From: Cyanobacteria bacterium SIG26 | Lineage (GTDB): Bacteria; Cyanobacteriota; Vampirovibrionia; Gastranaerophilales; Gastranaerophilaceae | Direction of reading: 5' to 3' | Length of the DNA: 64,000 bases | Assembly (NCBI GenBank): GCA_015152555.1 | Contig: SUTS01000011.1 | Coordinates: 1-64,000, forward strand | Shown here: in pieces, positions 25,745 through 34,374 of the stretch | How the letters are laid out: the number at the start of each line of letters is the position of its first letter | How positions within the stretch are numbered: position 1 is the first letter of the stretch | Notes under the pieces: generated by a model | Seen by the model: only the letters and a program-made list of their open reading frames with translations | Told to the model about the DNA's origin: nothing | Databases searched by the model: none | Translations under genes and position numbers: made by a program

Positions 25745-25750
25745 GTTGTT

Positions 25751-26746
25751 ATGAAAGATGAAAAACGAATACTTGCAATTAATTTTGGTGGGATTGGTGA
25801 TGAGATTTTCTTTTTGCCTACACTGATTTCGTTGAAAAAAGAGTATTCGAATTCTTTTATAACTTTAGCTTTAGAGCCACGTAGTAAGAGTGTAAAAGAT
25901 TTAACAGACGTAATAGATGATTTATTGTTAATTGATGTAAAAGGTAAAAATAAGTATCTAGAATTATTGAAGCTTGTTTTCAAATCTCGTCAAGGTAAAT
26001 ATGATATTGTAATTTCATCCGGAGGGAACAAATTAATAAGTATTTTATTATTTATGACGGGTATAAAAGTTCGTTGTGGTTATAATACAGGAAAGTTAAG
26101 TCAAATGTTGCTTACACACGCAATGCCTCTTAATAAAAAACAATATGCTTGTGCAATGTATCATGACTTGATTAGAAATCTTACAAGATATAATACAGAA
26201 CTGCCACAAATTAATATTCAACGGAAAGTAAAAACATCAAATTCTGTTTTGATTCATCCCGGGGTTAGTAAAATTAGTGTACAAAAGAAATGTATCAAAA
26301 CTATTCCTGCACAAACTTGGGCAAAGGTAATTGATTTGTTGGTAGCAGAAGGAAAAAAAGTAATGCTTGTTGGCGGTCCGGATGATAAAGAGTGTATTGA
26401 AACTATTTTAAATACAGTGCGAACTCAAAATTTTGATAATTTGTACGGAACGACAAAAAGTTTGACTGATTTAGCCGAACTGATTTCATCGGCGGATAAA
26501 TTTTTATGTTCTGATTCTGCACCACTTCATGTTGCAGTTGCTTTAGGTGTTAAAACGTACGTGATTTTTGGACCGACCGATGATAAAACACTTATACCGC
26601 AAAGTGAGGATATTGTTGCGATTAAGGCCGATGATAATTGTGCGTTAAAACCTTGTTTGTGGGCTAGTCGGCAAACGACTTGTGAACATTTAGAATGTTT
26701 AAAAATATCTGCTTCAAAAATAGTCAGTGTTGTGTTATCAGACTAA
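25751..26746 (+). CDS. Glycosyltransferase family 9 (heptosyltransferase-like)
   Basis: This 331-residue GT-B enzyme resembles ADP-heptose:LPS heptosyltransferases. The N-terminal domain starts with ILAINFGGIGDEIFFLPTLISLKKEY. The C-terminal nucleotide-sugar half has the hallmark LISSADKFLCSDSAPLHVAVALGVKTYVIFGPTD, and a small cysteine-containing tail (CALKPCLWASRQTTCEHLECL) is typical of the family. It probably adds a heptose to the lipopolysaccharide core, fitting rfaE2 at 5049. No ribosome site precedes the ATG; the transcript may be leaderless. Confidence 0.88.
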   Translation: MKDEKRILAINFGGIGDEIFFLPTLISLKKEYSNSFITLALEPRSKSVKDLTDVIDDLLLIDVKGKNKYLELLKLVFKSRQGKYDIVISSGGNKLISILLFMTGIKVRCGYNTGKLSQMLLTHAMPLNKKQYACAMYHDLIRNLTRYNTELPQINIQRKVKTSNSVLIHPGVSKISVQKKCIKTIPAQTWAKVIDLLVAEGKKVMLVGGPDDKECIETILNTVRTQNFDNLYGTTKSLTDLAELISSADKFLCSDSAPLHVAVALGVKTYVIFGPTDDKTLIPQSEDIVAIKADDNCALKPCLWASRQTTCEHLECLKISASKIVSVVLSD

Positions 26747-26845
26747 TTTTAAGTTTTGTAACAATAATTGTAACTTACGCAAAAATGCCGAAAAAAAATA
26801 CTTTATATACATGTAGGTATGTAGTGTGAAAGGCAATGCGTTTTT

Positions 26846-27475
26846 ATGGCATTCAGCAATGTAGCAACAGTTGGTTTTGTTTTTAGAAATGGCGACAAAG
26901 TTTGTAATGGTGAAGTCGGCAGAACACCTGTTCTTGTCGGACAAGCTGTGAACGCTGTTAAAGCCGGTGCCGAGCTTAATAATGGCGTAGGACGTACTGC
27001 TCAGGTTGTTATTGATACGTGTGACAATGTTGCAAAAGCTGATAAATTATTTAATGGTTTAGGAAAAGTTGTTAAGTTTGCTAGTAATAATGTTAATACA
27101 TTGATCTGTGCATCAAGCGGATTGAAAGTTTTTTTAGCAAAAGATGAGGATAAGCAAAGAACACTTATTACTGAGGGTGGAACATTGGGTGGAATGTTCC
27201 TTGCTGAAGGTTGGATGAAAAAGAACTTAAATGGGATTTTAACGAAATTATCAATAAGTGGGAAATGGGCTCCGATTGTAAAAGGTTTAATTTTTATAGC
27301 TGGTTCAATCGGTGCATCAACATTGGGTAATATCGTTGGTGAAAAAACTACAGATATTATTGAAATTCCTTTGGGTAAAGAACAAAGAGAAGCATATTAT
27401 CTTAAAAAAGCGCAAAAAGAAATGAAAAACACAAAAAATCCAATGACTTATCAGCCATTGGATTACAAAGCTTAA
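26846..27475 (+). CDS. Unknown protein (209 aa), glycine/alanine-rich
   Basis: The first half is small-residue-rich and helical (VLVGQAVNAVKAGAELNNGVGRTAQVV). A hydrophobic stretch near residues 145-165 (APIVKGLIFIAGSIGASTLGNIVG) could lie in a membrane, and the C-terminus is basic. No signal peptide. The start is ATG 26846, with GAAAGG 12 bases upstream, a loose spacing. TACTTTATATAC about 45 bases upstream may be part of the promoter. Not recognised. Confidence 0.55.
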   Translation: MAFSNVATVGFVFRNGDKVCNGEVGRTPVLVGQAVNAVKAGAELNNGVGRTAQVVIDTCDNVAKADKLFNGLGKVVKFASNNVNTLICASSGLKVFLAKDEDKQRTLITEGGTLGGMFLAEGWMKKNLNGILTKLSISGKWAPIVKGLIFIAGSIGASTLGNIVGEKTTDIIEIPLGKEQREAYYLKKAQKEMKNTKNPMTYQPLDYKA

Positions 27476-27489
27476 AAAAATCTTAATAT

Positions 27490-27517
27490 TTGCCCACAAT
27501 ATTGTATTTTGTAATAT
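27490..27517 (+). promoter_or_regulatory. Putative sigma-70 promoter for dapA
   Basis: TTGCCC (27490-27495), a 16-base spacer and TAATAT (27512-27517), about 40 bases before the dapA ATG. The match is fair, and AT-rich background makes such boxes common. Confidence 0.35.
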
Positions 27518-27556
27518 AATTTATATGTTAGATTAGGGAAATTAGAGGGTATAGTT

Positions 27557-28456
27557 ATGGCTTTAAGATATGATTGCGGGGAAGTTATTACAGCGATGGT
27601 TACGCCAATGACTAAAGGTGGCGCAATTGATTATGATAAAGTTGAGTTTTTGGCAAGTCATTTGTTAGAAAATGGAAGTGATGCTATTTTGGTTGCGGGA
27701 ACAACCGGTGAAACTCCGACTCTTACAAATGAAGAGGAAATAGAGTTATTGAGTTCTGTCAAAAGAGCCGTTGCAAATAAGGCGAAAATTATTTTAGGTG
27801 CCGGTTCAAATTCTACCGCGTCAGCGATTGAATATTCTAAATTTGCTCAAAAAGAGGGTGTAGATGCGATTTTATCTGTTGTACCTTATTATAACAAACC
27901 TAATCAAAAAGGTATGATTGAACATTTTTCGGTAATAGCGGAATCTACGGATTTGCCGATTATTTTATATAATATCCCTGGTAGAACAGGTGTTAATATG
28001 TTACCTGAAACGGTTGCTCATTTAGCTGAAAAATATGATAATATTGTTGGTTTAAAACAAAGTTTTGCGGATATGGATGCGGTTACCGAACTAAAAATAG
28101 CGTGTCCTGAAAACTTTGTTATTTATTCCGGGGATGATAGTTTAACTTTACCGATGTTATCATTAGGTGCACATGGTGTTATTTCTGTGGCATCTCATTT
28201 GTTTGGTAAAGAAATTAAATCTATGATTAGAAATTTCAAGTCAGGAGAATTGATTGCAGCAAGAAATATGCATAAAAAATTGTATCCTGTATTCAGACAA
28301 TTATTTATGGCTCCAAATCCTGTACCTGTAAAAGCTGCGTTGGAGTATAAAGGTTTGATTGAAGCCGTGGTAAGAAAGCCTTTGGTTCAAATGAATGATG
28401 AGGAAAAGGCTACTTTATTTAAAGTTATTGATGAGGTAAAAGTTGAATTAAGTTAG
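27557..28456 (+). CDS. dapA: 4-hydroxy-tetrahydrodipicolinate synthase
   Basis: DapA condenses pyruvate with aspartate semialdehyde in the diaminopimelate pathway. The TIM-barrel aldolase motifs are present: GTTGETPTL, the catalytic tyrosine in VVPYYNKPNQKGM, YNIPGRTGVN, and the Schiff-base lysine in VGLKQSFAD. The length of 299 residues is usual. It stands in its own unit before secD, with AGAGGGTATAGTT upstream of the ATG. Confidence 0.95.
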   Translation: MALRYDCGEVITAMVTPMTKGGAIDYDKVEFLASHLLENGSDAILVAGTTGETPTLTNEEEIELLSSVKRAVANKAKIILGAGSNSTASAIEYSKFAQKEGVDAILSVVPYYNKPNQKGMIEHFSVIAESTDLPIILYNIPGRTGVNMLPETVAHLAEKYDNIVGLKQSFADMDAVTELKIACPENFVIYSGDDSLTLPMLSLGAHGVISVASHLFGKEIKSMIRNFKSGELIAARNMHKKLYPVFRQLFMAPNPVPVKAALEYKGLIEAVVRKPLVQMNDEEKATLFKVIDEVKVELS

Positions 28457-28538
28457 TAAGGCTACTTATTTTAATTTGATTTTGACGTAGAATTATAAAA
28501 AAGAAAGTAATAGTTAATATTTATAAGAGGGTAGAAAA

Positions 28539-29870
28539 TTGAAAAACAAATTGATTATGTTTTGGGCGATTATAGCAATTGTGATTGCGTGCGTAATCAC
28601 AATTTATAAAGTGCCTACAAAACTTGGTTTGGATTTAGTTGGTGGTTCAAGGATTATGCTTGAAGCTCGCACAACTGATTCTGTCAGAAAAATCACACCT
28701 GAGGTGATGAGTAGATTGAAAGTTGCGATTGATAATCGTGTTAATAAGCTTGGTGTATCTGAAACAAGTGTTGCCCAAGTCGGTGAAAAAAGGTTATTGG
28801 TAGAAATTCCTAACGTTACTGATTTAAAAGAAGCAGAAGCGTTTTTAGGTAAAACCGCATTGTTGGAATTTAAACAACCTGTTTTAGATGACAATAAACA
28901 GCCTAAAAGGGATGAAAAAGGTTTGATGATTTGGGAGTCTACAGGTTTAACCGGTGAAGATTTAAAATCTGCGGCGATTGGTTCAGATCAAACCGGTCAA
29001 TGGACTGTATCGTTAGAATTTAATGGCAATGGCGCTAACAAATTTGCTGAATTAACCCAAAAATTAGTTGGTCAACAGATGGCTATTTTCTTTGATGGTG
29101 AAGAAATATCAGCACCGGTAATTCGAGAAGCTATTTTTGGTGGTCGTGCAGAAATTTCGGGTGGTAGCAGTGGTTTTGCTTATGAAGAAGCAGAAAAAAT
29201 GGTTAATTTATTAAATGCCGGTGCGTTACCTGTTCCATCTGAAATTATCCAAGAAAATACAGTAGGACCTACTTTAGGTGCAGATAGTATTGAGAAATCA
29301 AAATTCGCAGGTATTTTAGGTGTTGGGTTAGTAATGTTATTTATGTTGCTATACTATAGATTGCCTGGTTTGATTGCGGATTTGGCATTAGTTGTTTATG
29401 CTTTAATTTTATTTGCTTTATTCAAAATTATTCCTGTTACATTAACATTGGCAGGTATTGCAGGTTTCATTTTATCAGTCGGTATGGCTGTAGATGCTAA
29501 TATTTTGATTTTTGAAAGAACAAAAGAAGAATTAAGAGCCGGTAGAAATTTATTTACTGCAATTAATTCAGGGTTTGATAGAGCGTTTACAAGTATTTTC
29601 GATTCAAATATGACAACAGTTTTGGCTTGTGTAATTTTGTATTACCTAGGCACAAGTGTTGTAAAAGGTTTTGCATTAACTCTTGCAATCGGTGTAATTG
29701 TGTCAATGTTTACGGCAATTGCGGTTACTAAAAACTTTATGCACTTAGTATTTGGTACAGGTGAATTGAAATATCCTGCTTTGTTCGGACTTAAGAAAGA
29801 TGAACTTGGCAAGGCTTATGAAGTTACAGAAACAAAACGTGAAAAAGCTCGTTTTGGGGTATTAGACTAA
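28539..29870 (+). CDS. secD: Protein translocase subunit SecD
   Basis: This RND-type membrane protein uses the proton gradient to help complete protein export through SecYEG. Its first membrane segment is about residues 4-22, followed by the family motif KLGLDLVGGSRIMLEA, a large periplasmic domain, and a C-terminal bundle of five membrane helices (about 255-420) with GMAVDANILIFERTKEEL. At 443 residues it is somewhat short, within the range of compact SecDs. It starts with TTG, with AGAGGG upstream; secF follows by 24 bases. Confidence 0.95.
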   Translation: MKNKLIMFWAIIAIVIACVITIYKVPTKLGLDLVGGSRIMLEARTTDSVRKITPEVMSRLKVAIDNRVNKLGVSETSVAQVGEKRLLVEIPNVTDLKEAEAFLGKTALLEFKQPVLDDNKQPKRDEKGLMIWESTGLTGEDLKSAAIGSDQTGQWTVSLEFNGNGANKFAELTQKLVGQQMAIFFDGEEISAPVIREAIFGGRAEISGGSSGFAYEEAEKMVNLLNAGALPVPSEIIQENTVGPTLGADSIEKSKFAGILGVGLVMLFMLLYYRLPGLIADLALVVYALILFALFKIIPVTLTLAGIAGFILSVGMAVDANILIFERTKEELRAGRNLFTAINSGFDRAFTSIFDSNMTTVLACVILYYLGTSVVKGFALTLAIGVIVSMFTAIAVTKNFMHLVFGTGELKYPALFGLKKDELGKAYEVTETKREKARFGVLD

Positions 29871-29894
29871 GGGAAAGTAAAGAGGTAAATAAAA

Positions 29895-30869
29895 ATGTTT
29901 AATTTAAATAAGAGTATACATGTAGTTAAATATAGAGTTGTTTGGATGTGTTTGTCTGCACTGTTATTAATCCCTGGGATTATTGCAATGGTGTATTCAA
30001 TGATTACATATCCTACACACTCTCCGGTAAAAGTGGGTATTGATTATACCGGTGGTACTATATTGCAATATGGTGTATCTGAGGCTATTAGTAATGAAGA
30101 TGTTGCAAAAACAAGAGAAGGTTTATCTGAAATTGGTGTTCAAAACCCTTATATTCAGATTTTAAATGTAAATCCGACTGAAGAAAATAAAAATATTAAA
30201 TCAATTATTTCAATCAGAACTAAGTTTATTGATGAAACTTCAAATGAAGCGGATGATATTACTGCAGTTGTTCAAAAAGATTATAATGGTGCGGAATTAA
30301 TTCAAGTAAGTTCTGTTGGGGCAACTTTGGGTAATGAATTGTTTAAAATGTCAATTATTGCTTTAGCTTTGGCAATTATAGGTATGATTGTATATATTTC
30401 ATTTCGTTTCAAGCTTGAATATGCATTGGCAGCAATTTTAGGTTTGGTGCACGACGTATTATTTGTAGTGGGTATATTTTCAATTTTGGGTATTTTTTGC
30501 GATGTACAAATTGACGGCTTATTCTTGACTGCAATTTTGACAGTTATTGGTTTTTCTATTAACGATACGATTGTAACTTTTGATAGAATTCGAGAAAACT
30601 TAAGATATTACGGTAAGAAAATGTCTTTTGGTGAAATTGTTGATGCTTCTGTAAATCAAACATTGACAAGAAGTATTAATACTTCATTGACTGTATTTAT
30701 AACATTAGCAGCATTGTATTTCTTTGGTGGTGTAACTACAAAAGATTTTGTGTTAGCAATGATGTTAGGTGTATTAGTGGGTGTTTATTCAAGTATCTTC
30801 TTCTGCAGCATGTTAGTTGATATGTGGGAAGAAAATAAAATGAAAAAAGCTGCACAAAAAGCATCATAA
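29895..30869 (+). CDS. secF: Protein translocase subunit SecF
   Basis: This partner of SecD has 324 residues: one N-terminal membrane segment, the motif VGIDYTGGTILQYG, a small periplasmic domain and five C-terminal membrane helices with TVIGFSINDTIVTFDRIREN. The SecDF complex uses ion flux to pull exported proteins into the periplasm. It is cotranscribed with secD and ends at a strong terminator. Confidence 0.95.
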   Translation: MFNLNKSIHVVKYRVVWMCLSALLLIPGIIAMVYSMITYPTHSPVKVGIDYTGGTILQYGVSEAISNEDVAKTREGLSEIGVQNPYIQILNVNPTEENKNIKSIISIRTKFIDETSNEADDITAVVQKDYNGAELIQVSSVGATLGNELFKMSIIALALAIIGMIVYISFRFKLEYALAAILGLVHDVLFVVGIFSILGIFCDVQIDGLFLTAILTVIGFSINDTIVTFDRIRENLRYYGKKMSFGEIVDASVNQTLTRSINTSLTVFITLAALYFFGGVTTKDFVLAMMLGVLVGVYSSIFFCSMLVDMWEENKMKKAAQKAS

Positions 30870-30882
30870 ATCCTGTTAAAAA

Positions 30883-30917
30883 GGCGGCTCGGGATTATTC
30901 CCGAGCCGCCTTTTTTT
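30883..30917. terminator. Strong bidirectional terminator after secF
   Basis: A 12-bp GC-rich stem (30883-30894 with 30899-30910, loop TTAT) is followed by seven T on plus and preceded by a run of A, so it also serves the convergent minus gene. Confidence 0.9.
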
Positions 30918-30931
30918 ATATTTTGCTTAAA

Positions 30932-31306
30932 TTATTCTTCGTCTTCGTCGGCTTCACTTTTTTTGATTTGTTTAACAACCATTTGAGCCATTTCTTTTGC
31001 AATAACTTTTTGGGTATCTGCAGGACAGTTTTGAAGCATATTCATTGCGGTTCTAAGTGTTGTGTCAATGTCGTACCAACGGCCTCTTCTGTTGTCGTCC
31101 AGTCCTGATCCAACTGCGCTTATAATATCATCTACTGCTTCAAATTTTTCATCCTCAATATTATGTTCAATTATAATTTTTATTAGATTTAGCGCAACGC
31201 GAATTTGTGTTTGATCATCTGATTCCTCTAAGGTTTTAACTGCTTCTGATAAAACAGGATCTTTATCATACCAACGTCTGTATTGATTTGAATATTCTTC
31301 TTTCAT
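30932..31306 (-). CDS. Small protein with two WYD-type repeats, unknown function
   Basis: This is a 124-residue, acidic, helical protein. Two related units can be read: YRRWYDKDPVLSEAVKTLE (about residues 9-27) and RGRWYDIDTTLRTAMNMLQ (about 74-92). Each is followed by a ~30-residue amphipathic helical region, so the protein is an internal duplication. No signal peptide and no cysteine besides one. A normal AAAGGAGAT ribosome site precedes the ATG. It is a single-gene unit; function is unknown. Confidence 0.65.
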   Translation of the reverse strand: MKEEYSNQYRRWYDKDPVLSEAVKTLEESDDQTQIRVALNLIKIIIEHNIEDEKFEAVDDIISAVGSGLDDNRRGRWYDIDTTLRTAMNMLQNCPADTQKVIAKEMAQMVVKQIKKSEADEDEE

Positions 31307-31445
31307 ACTCGTATCTCCTTTACTATAATGCTATTATAGCAATTTTTTTCGATTGTGCAAGGGGGGTAAATTATAATAACGGGGTAATATAAATTATCTT
31401 TTATTGTAAATTAAATCAAATTAGAGCATCGTTATAGATGTAGAT

Positions 31446-31721
31446 TTACCCCTGTTTGAAGGTGACGCCTTTTGTTCCTTTTGGGTAGCGCCAATTTATG
31501 GCTTTTTTTTCACAAGCGACTCTACAAGCCCCGCATTCTAAGCAGTTTTCATAATTTACTATTAATTCTTGTTTTTCTTCGTTCCATTCATAAACTTGAG
31601 CAGGGCAAATGTATGTACAGTTTTTTGATTTGCAAGTTTTACATTTTTCAATATCCGGAATTAGATGAGAGTCTGTGTCCGGTGAGTATTTAAGTGTGTA
31701 TAATTTTTTGTCTATGTTCAT
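31446..31721 (-). CDS. fixX: FixX-like ferredoxin
   Basis: This is a ferredoxin-like partner of FixC/ETF-quinone oxidoreductase, ~91 residues. The cysteine pattern is CKTCKSKNCTYICPAQVY, then ENCLECGACRVACEKKAINW, typical of FixX. I use the ATG at 31721, which overlaps the fixC stop in ATGA and has GGAG upstream; an in-frame start at 31736 is possible. It passes electrons between an electron-transfer flavoprotein route and the quinone pool. Confidence 0.88.
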   Translation of the reverse strand: MNIDKKLYTLKYSPDTDSHLIPDIEKCKTCKSKNCTYICPAQVYEWNEEKQELIVNYENCLECGACRVACEKKAINWRYPKGTKGVTFKQG

Positions 31722-33016
31722 ATTAAAATACTCCAAATAAGTTTAATTATTGCGCCGATATCTTTGAATAATTCGCTAATTTTTCTGTCAGTAAAAATGC
31801 TTTTTATAAAATTCCAATAATTTTGGCGTTTAGGAATACTGTTCACTGAGGTGAACATTTCGAAAAAAGCATTGATTTTGCAAAGATAATAGCTTAAAAA
31901 AGCTTTTTTTCTTGTTTCAATCACGCTGAATAAATCTTTGTATGTTTTCATATCCTTTAGTACAAATGATTTTTGTAATTTTTTTTCATATTCAGATAAT
32001 TTTTCTTTAGAATAATCTCCGATATTTATAGCATTAATGATTGTTTCGGCAGCAAGTTTACCACTGATGAGAGCAAGGTTGGTGCCTTCCCAATGCAAGT
32101 TATTTACCAGCATTGCAGCATCTCCGACAACAAGAACTCCATTATCCGTGAGTTGAGGTATTTTTTTATAGCCACCTTCTGGTATCATGTGCGCGGAATA
32201 TTCTTTTAATTCTCCGCCTTGAATAAGGGGTGCGATTGTCGGATGTTGTTTTAGTCTTTCCAGTAAGTCGAATGGACGTAATCCTTTTTCTACGAGCTCA
32301 TTAATTGTTATACCAAGTCCGATAGTTATAGAATCTTTGTTAGTATACATAAATCCAAGCCCGAGCATTCCAAGCATTGGACCTCCAAAAATTTCAATGA
32401 TAGCTCCCTCATCATCTTTGAGTCTAAATCTTTGGTTAATGGTTTCTTTGTTTAATTTAATAACTTCTTTAACGCTGAGAGCTAAATCGTGCGTTGAAAA
32501 ATCTTTTCTTAAACCTATTTGTTTTGCCAAAAGAGAATTTACTCCGTCAGCTAAAACAACAATGTTTGCATAAAAATCCTCTAATTCGGTTTTAATTCCT
32601 ATAATTTTGTTGTTTTCTTTAATTAGTTCACGGACGACTGTTTCTTCAACCAAATAAACACCGGCTTTTCTGGCTTCATCAGCCGCCCATCTGTCGAATT
32701 TGCCGCGGATTACGGAATAACTTGTGTTATCGTCTTTACGATATGTTATTGTGGTTGAATCTTCTTCGCCCAAAATTGCAAAATTATGCTCTACTGTACG
32801 TCTTTCTATAGGTGCCTCGGTTTCAAAGTTAGGGAATATTTCTTTTGTAGGTTGAGTATATATTGCTCCTCCAAAAACATTTTTACTTCCCGCAAAAAGT
32901 CCTCGTTCAATTAGGACCACTTCTTTACCGGCTCTAGCAAGTGTAATTGCACAGGCAATTCCTGCAGGTCCTGCTCCTACAACTATAACGTCTGTTTGGT
33001 TTTCTTTTTTAAGCAT
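31718..33016 (-). CDS. fixC: FixC-like flavoprotein (ETF-quinone oxidoreductase family)
   Basis: This FAD-dependent oxidoreductase of ~432 residues has the N-terminal dinucleotide fold DVIVVGAGPAGIACAITLARAGKEVVLIE, the family YDF/RGKFDRWAADEA segment, and GDAAMLVNNLHWEGTNLALISG, the FAD-binding block of FixC. It is a geranylgeranyl-reductase-like fold, but coupling with fixX (ATGA overlap) fixes the role as an electron-transfer dehydrogenase. No FixA/FixB (ETF beta/alpha) genes are nearby. The start at 33016 has GGAGAG upstream. The C-terminus past about residue 360 has a basic, hydrophobic tail. Confidence 0.88.
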   Translation of the reverse strand: MLKKENQTDVIVVGAGPAGIACAITLARAGKEVVLIERGLFAGSKNVFGGAIYTQPTKEIFPNFETEAPIERRTVEHNFAILGEEDSTTITYRKDDNTSYSVIRGKFDRWAADEARKAGVYLVEETVVRELIKENNKIIGIKTELEDFYANIVVLADGVNSLLAKQIGLRKDFSTHDLALSVKEVIKLNKETINQRFRLKDDEGAIIEIFGGPMLGMLGLGFMYTNKDSITIGLGITINELVEKGLRPFDLLERLKQHPTIAPLIQGGELKEYSAHMIPEGGYKKIPQLTDNGVLVVGDAAMLVNNLHWEGTNLALISGKLAAETIINAINIGDYSKEKLSEYEKKLQKSFVLKDMKTYKDLFSVIETRKKAFLSYYLCKINAFFEMFTSVNSIPKRQNYWNFIKSIFTDRKISELFKDIGAIIKLIWSILI

Positions 33017-33411
33017 AAAATCTCTCTCCAATGATTATTATACCTTAAAATAAAGACGTTGTGAAGAGCCATTATGCTGTTATGTTAGGGTTATATATTT
33101 GAATTTACGCAAAAAAAAAGCTTCTAAAGAAGAAGCTTCCTTGGAATCTGTTACAATTCCTCGTGTAAAGATTAGTAGGTAGAAAGTAGAAGGTAGTAAT
33201 TTTATATAAATGATAATTTATATATCGTTCTTATATACTAATAAAGTATTTTTGATATAGATAATTGCTCAAATCGTCTAAATTGTTTACAAAACTTAAT
33301 ATAGTAAAACCCTCATGTAGTCATGATTTAGGCTAGATGTGGGGTTTAAAATGTTGTTAGTTGAAAAAAAACTTTTACCAAATTATAATTAAGACAAACA
33401 AGGGGAATTTT
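33017..33411. other. Gene-free region between fixC and coaD
   Basis: The region is 395 bases long. On the minus strand it carries the fixC leader with a hairpin and T run (33111-33138). The rest, about 33140-33410, is AT-rich with purine tracts on plus (GTAGGTAGAAAGTAGAAGGTAG near 33176). I see no reading frame and no convincing tRNA or riboswitch. Confidence 0.6.
33111..33138 (-). terminator. Leader terminator upstream of fixC
   Basis: AAGCTTCT (33118-33125) pairs with AGAAGCTT (33131-33138). On the minus strand it is followed by a run of nine T (33111-33119 on plus are A). It lies about 95 bases before the fixC start on the same strand, the same geometry as 25614-25639. Confidence 0.6.
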
Positions 33412-33891
33412 ATGAAAATTGCGATATATCCGGGGAGTTTTGATCCTATCACTAAAGGTCATTTGGATATTTTGAAAAATGCGGCCGGAATTTTTGATAA
33501 AGTAATCATTGCTGTTGCTCATAATGGTGAAAAAAAAGGTTTTTTGTCGGTCAACGAGCGTGTTGAGTTGATCAAACAAAGTGTTAATGGTCTTGAAAAT
33601 GTTGAAGTTGATGCATTTGAAGGGTTAACAATTGAGTATGCAAAAAAGCACGGTGCGGAGATTTTAATTAGAGGATTGCGAGCTGTTTCAGATTTTGAAT
33701 TTGAAATGCAATTATCTCAGACAAATAGTGCATTATGTGAAGATATTAAGACAGTGTTTCTTACAACAAAACCAAAATACAATTTTATTTCATCAAGTAC
33801 AATTCGAGAAATTTTAAATAATAATGGTGATATTTCAAAATTTGTTCCGGAACCTGTATTTGAATATTTAAAAAATAAAGGGAGAGAATAA
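33412..33891 (+). CDS. coaD: Phosphopantetheine adenylyltransferase
   Basis: CoaD makes dephospho-CoA. The N-terminal nucleotidyltransferase motif is IYPGSFDPITKGHLDI, and the C-terminal ISSSTIREI binds ATP. It is 159 residues, the normal size. The ATG at 33412 has AAGGGG upstream; the frame is open back to 33361, but those residues are not conserved. The stop overlaps the ATG of the next gene by one base. Confidence 0.94.
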   Translation: MKIAIYPGSFDPITKGHLDILKNAAGIFDKVIIAVAHNGEKKGFLSVNERVELIKQSVNGLENVEVDAFEGLTIEYAKKHGAEILIRGLRAVSDFEFEMQLSQTNSALCEDIKTVFLTTKPKYNFISSSTIREILNNNGDISKFVPEPVFEYLKNKGRE

Positions 33892-34271
33892 TGGAGTTTG
33901 ATACACCGAAAATTATTAAAGACTTAGAATTTAAAATAGAAACGAGTTACTCTCTACCGATTTTTAGAGGATATAAAGCCGTTGACAAACGTGGAGTTGA
34001 GCAGATAATTGATACTATTTATGCGACATTACCGGAAGATGTTAAAAAAGCAAGAGAATATCTTCAGACTGTTAATTATGAAATAAAAAATACTGAACAA
34101 AGAAGTAAAGTGTATGATTTTTTAAATAAATTTGAGTTATTTATTGAAAGAGCTGTGCCATTTGCAAATTTTGTAATCATAAATATCAAAGAAACTGAAA
34201 ATTTAATTAAAGAAATCACAAATAATCTACCTGAAGAATTAACAAAAGTAAATGTCATAAAAAAACAATAA
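33891..34271 (+). CDS. Unknown protein paralogous to the next gene's N-terminus (126 aa)
   Basis: This is a helical, acidic/basic protein with no signal peptide. The segment VDKRGVEQIIDTIYATLPEDVKKAREYL (about residues 32-59) aligns with VDKKEIETLIDGIYSALPPEVQEARLFL of the gene at 34375. The two share a small N-terminal domain, while the C-terminal parts differ. It overlaps coaD by one base, so it is translated in the same unit. Function unknown. Confidence 0.6.
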   Translation: MEFDTPKIIKDLEFKIETSYSLPIFRGYKAVDKRGVEQIIDTIYATLPEDVKKAREYLQTVNYEIKNTEQRSKVYDFLNKFELFIERAVPFANFVIINIKETENLIKEITNNLPEELTKVNVIKKQ

Positions 34272-34309
34272 AACATGTTAAAATATGTAATTACATGGTG
34301 AAATATTAT

Positions 34310-34338
34310 TTGACAATTATTTTTTGCTTATGTAATAT
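34310..34338 (+). promoter_or_regulatory. Good sigma-70 promoter
   Basis: TTGACA (34310-34315), a 17-base spacer, then TAATAT (34333-34338). The consensus -35 and exact spacing are strong for this AT-rich DNA. Transcription would begin near 34345 and drive the coiled-coil gene at 34375. Confidence 0.7.
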
Positions 34339-34374
34339 ATATAATATAAAATGTGAAAGGGATAAGGGATTAGC

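Larger units (their letters stand above)
25513..25750. other. Divergent intergenic region
   Basis: The 238 bases separate the minus-strand membrane-protein gene from the plus-strand glycosyltransferase gene. They hold a minus-strand hairpin with a T run (25614-25639) and two overlapping TATAAT boxes (25734-25744) immediately before the glycosyltransferase ATG. No reading frame is credible. Confidence 0.6.

Noticed and set aside
33140..33260. CRISPR-like short repeats (GTAGGTAGAAAGTAGAAGGTAG)
   Set aside because: Only irregular purine-rich stutter with no constant repeat or spacer length.
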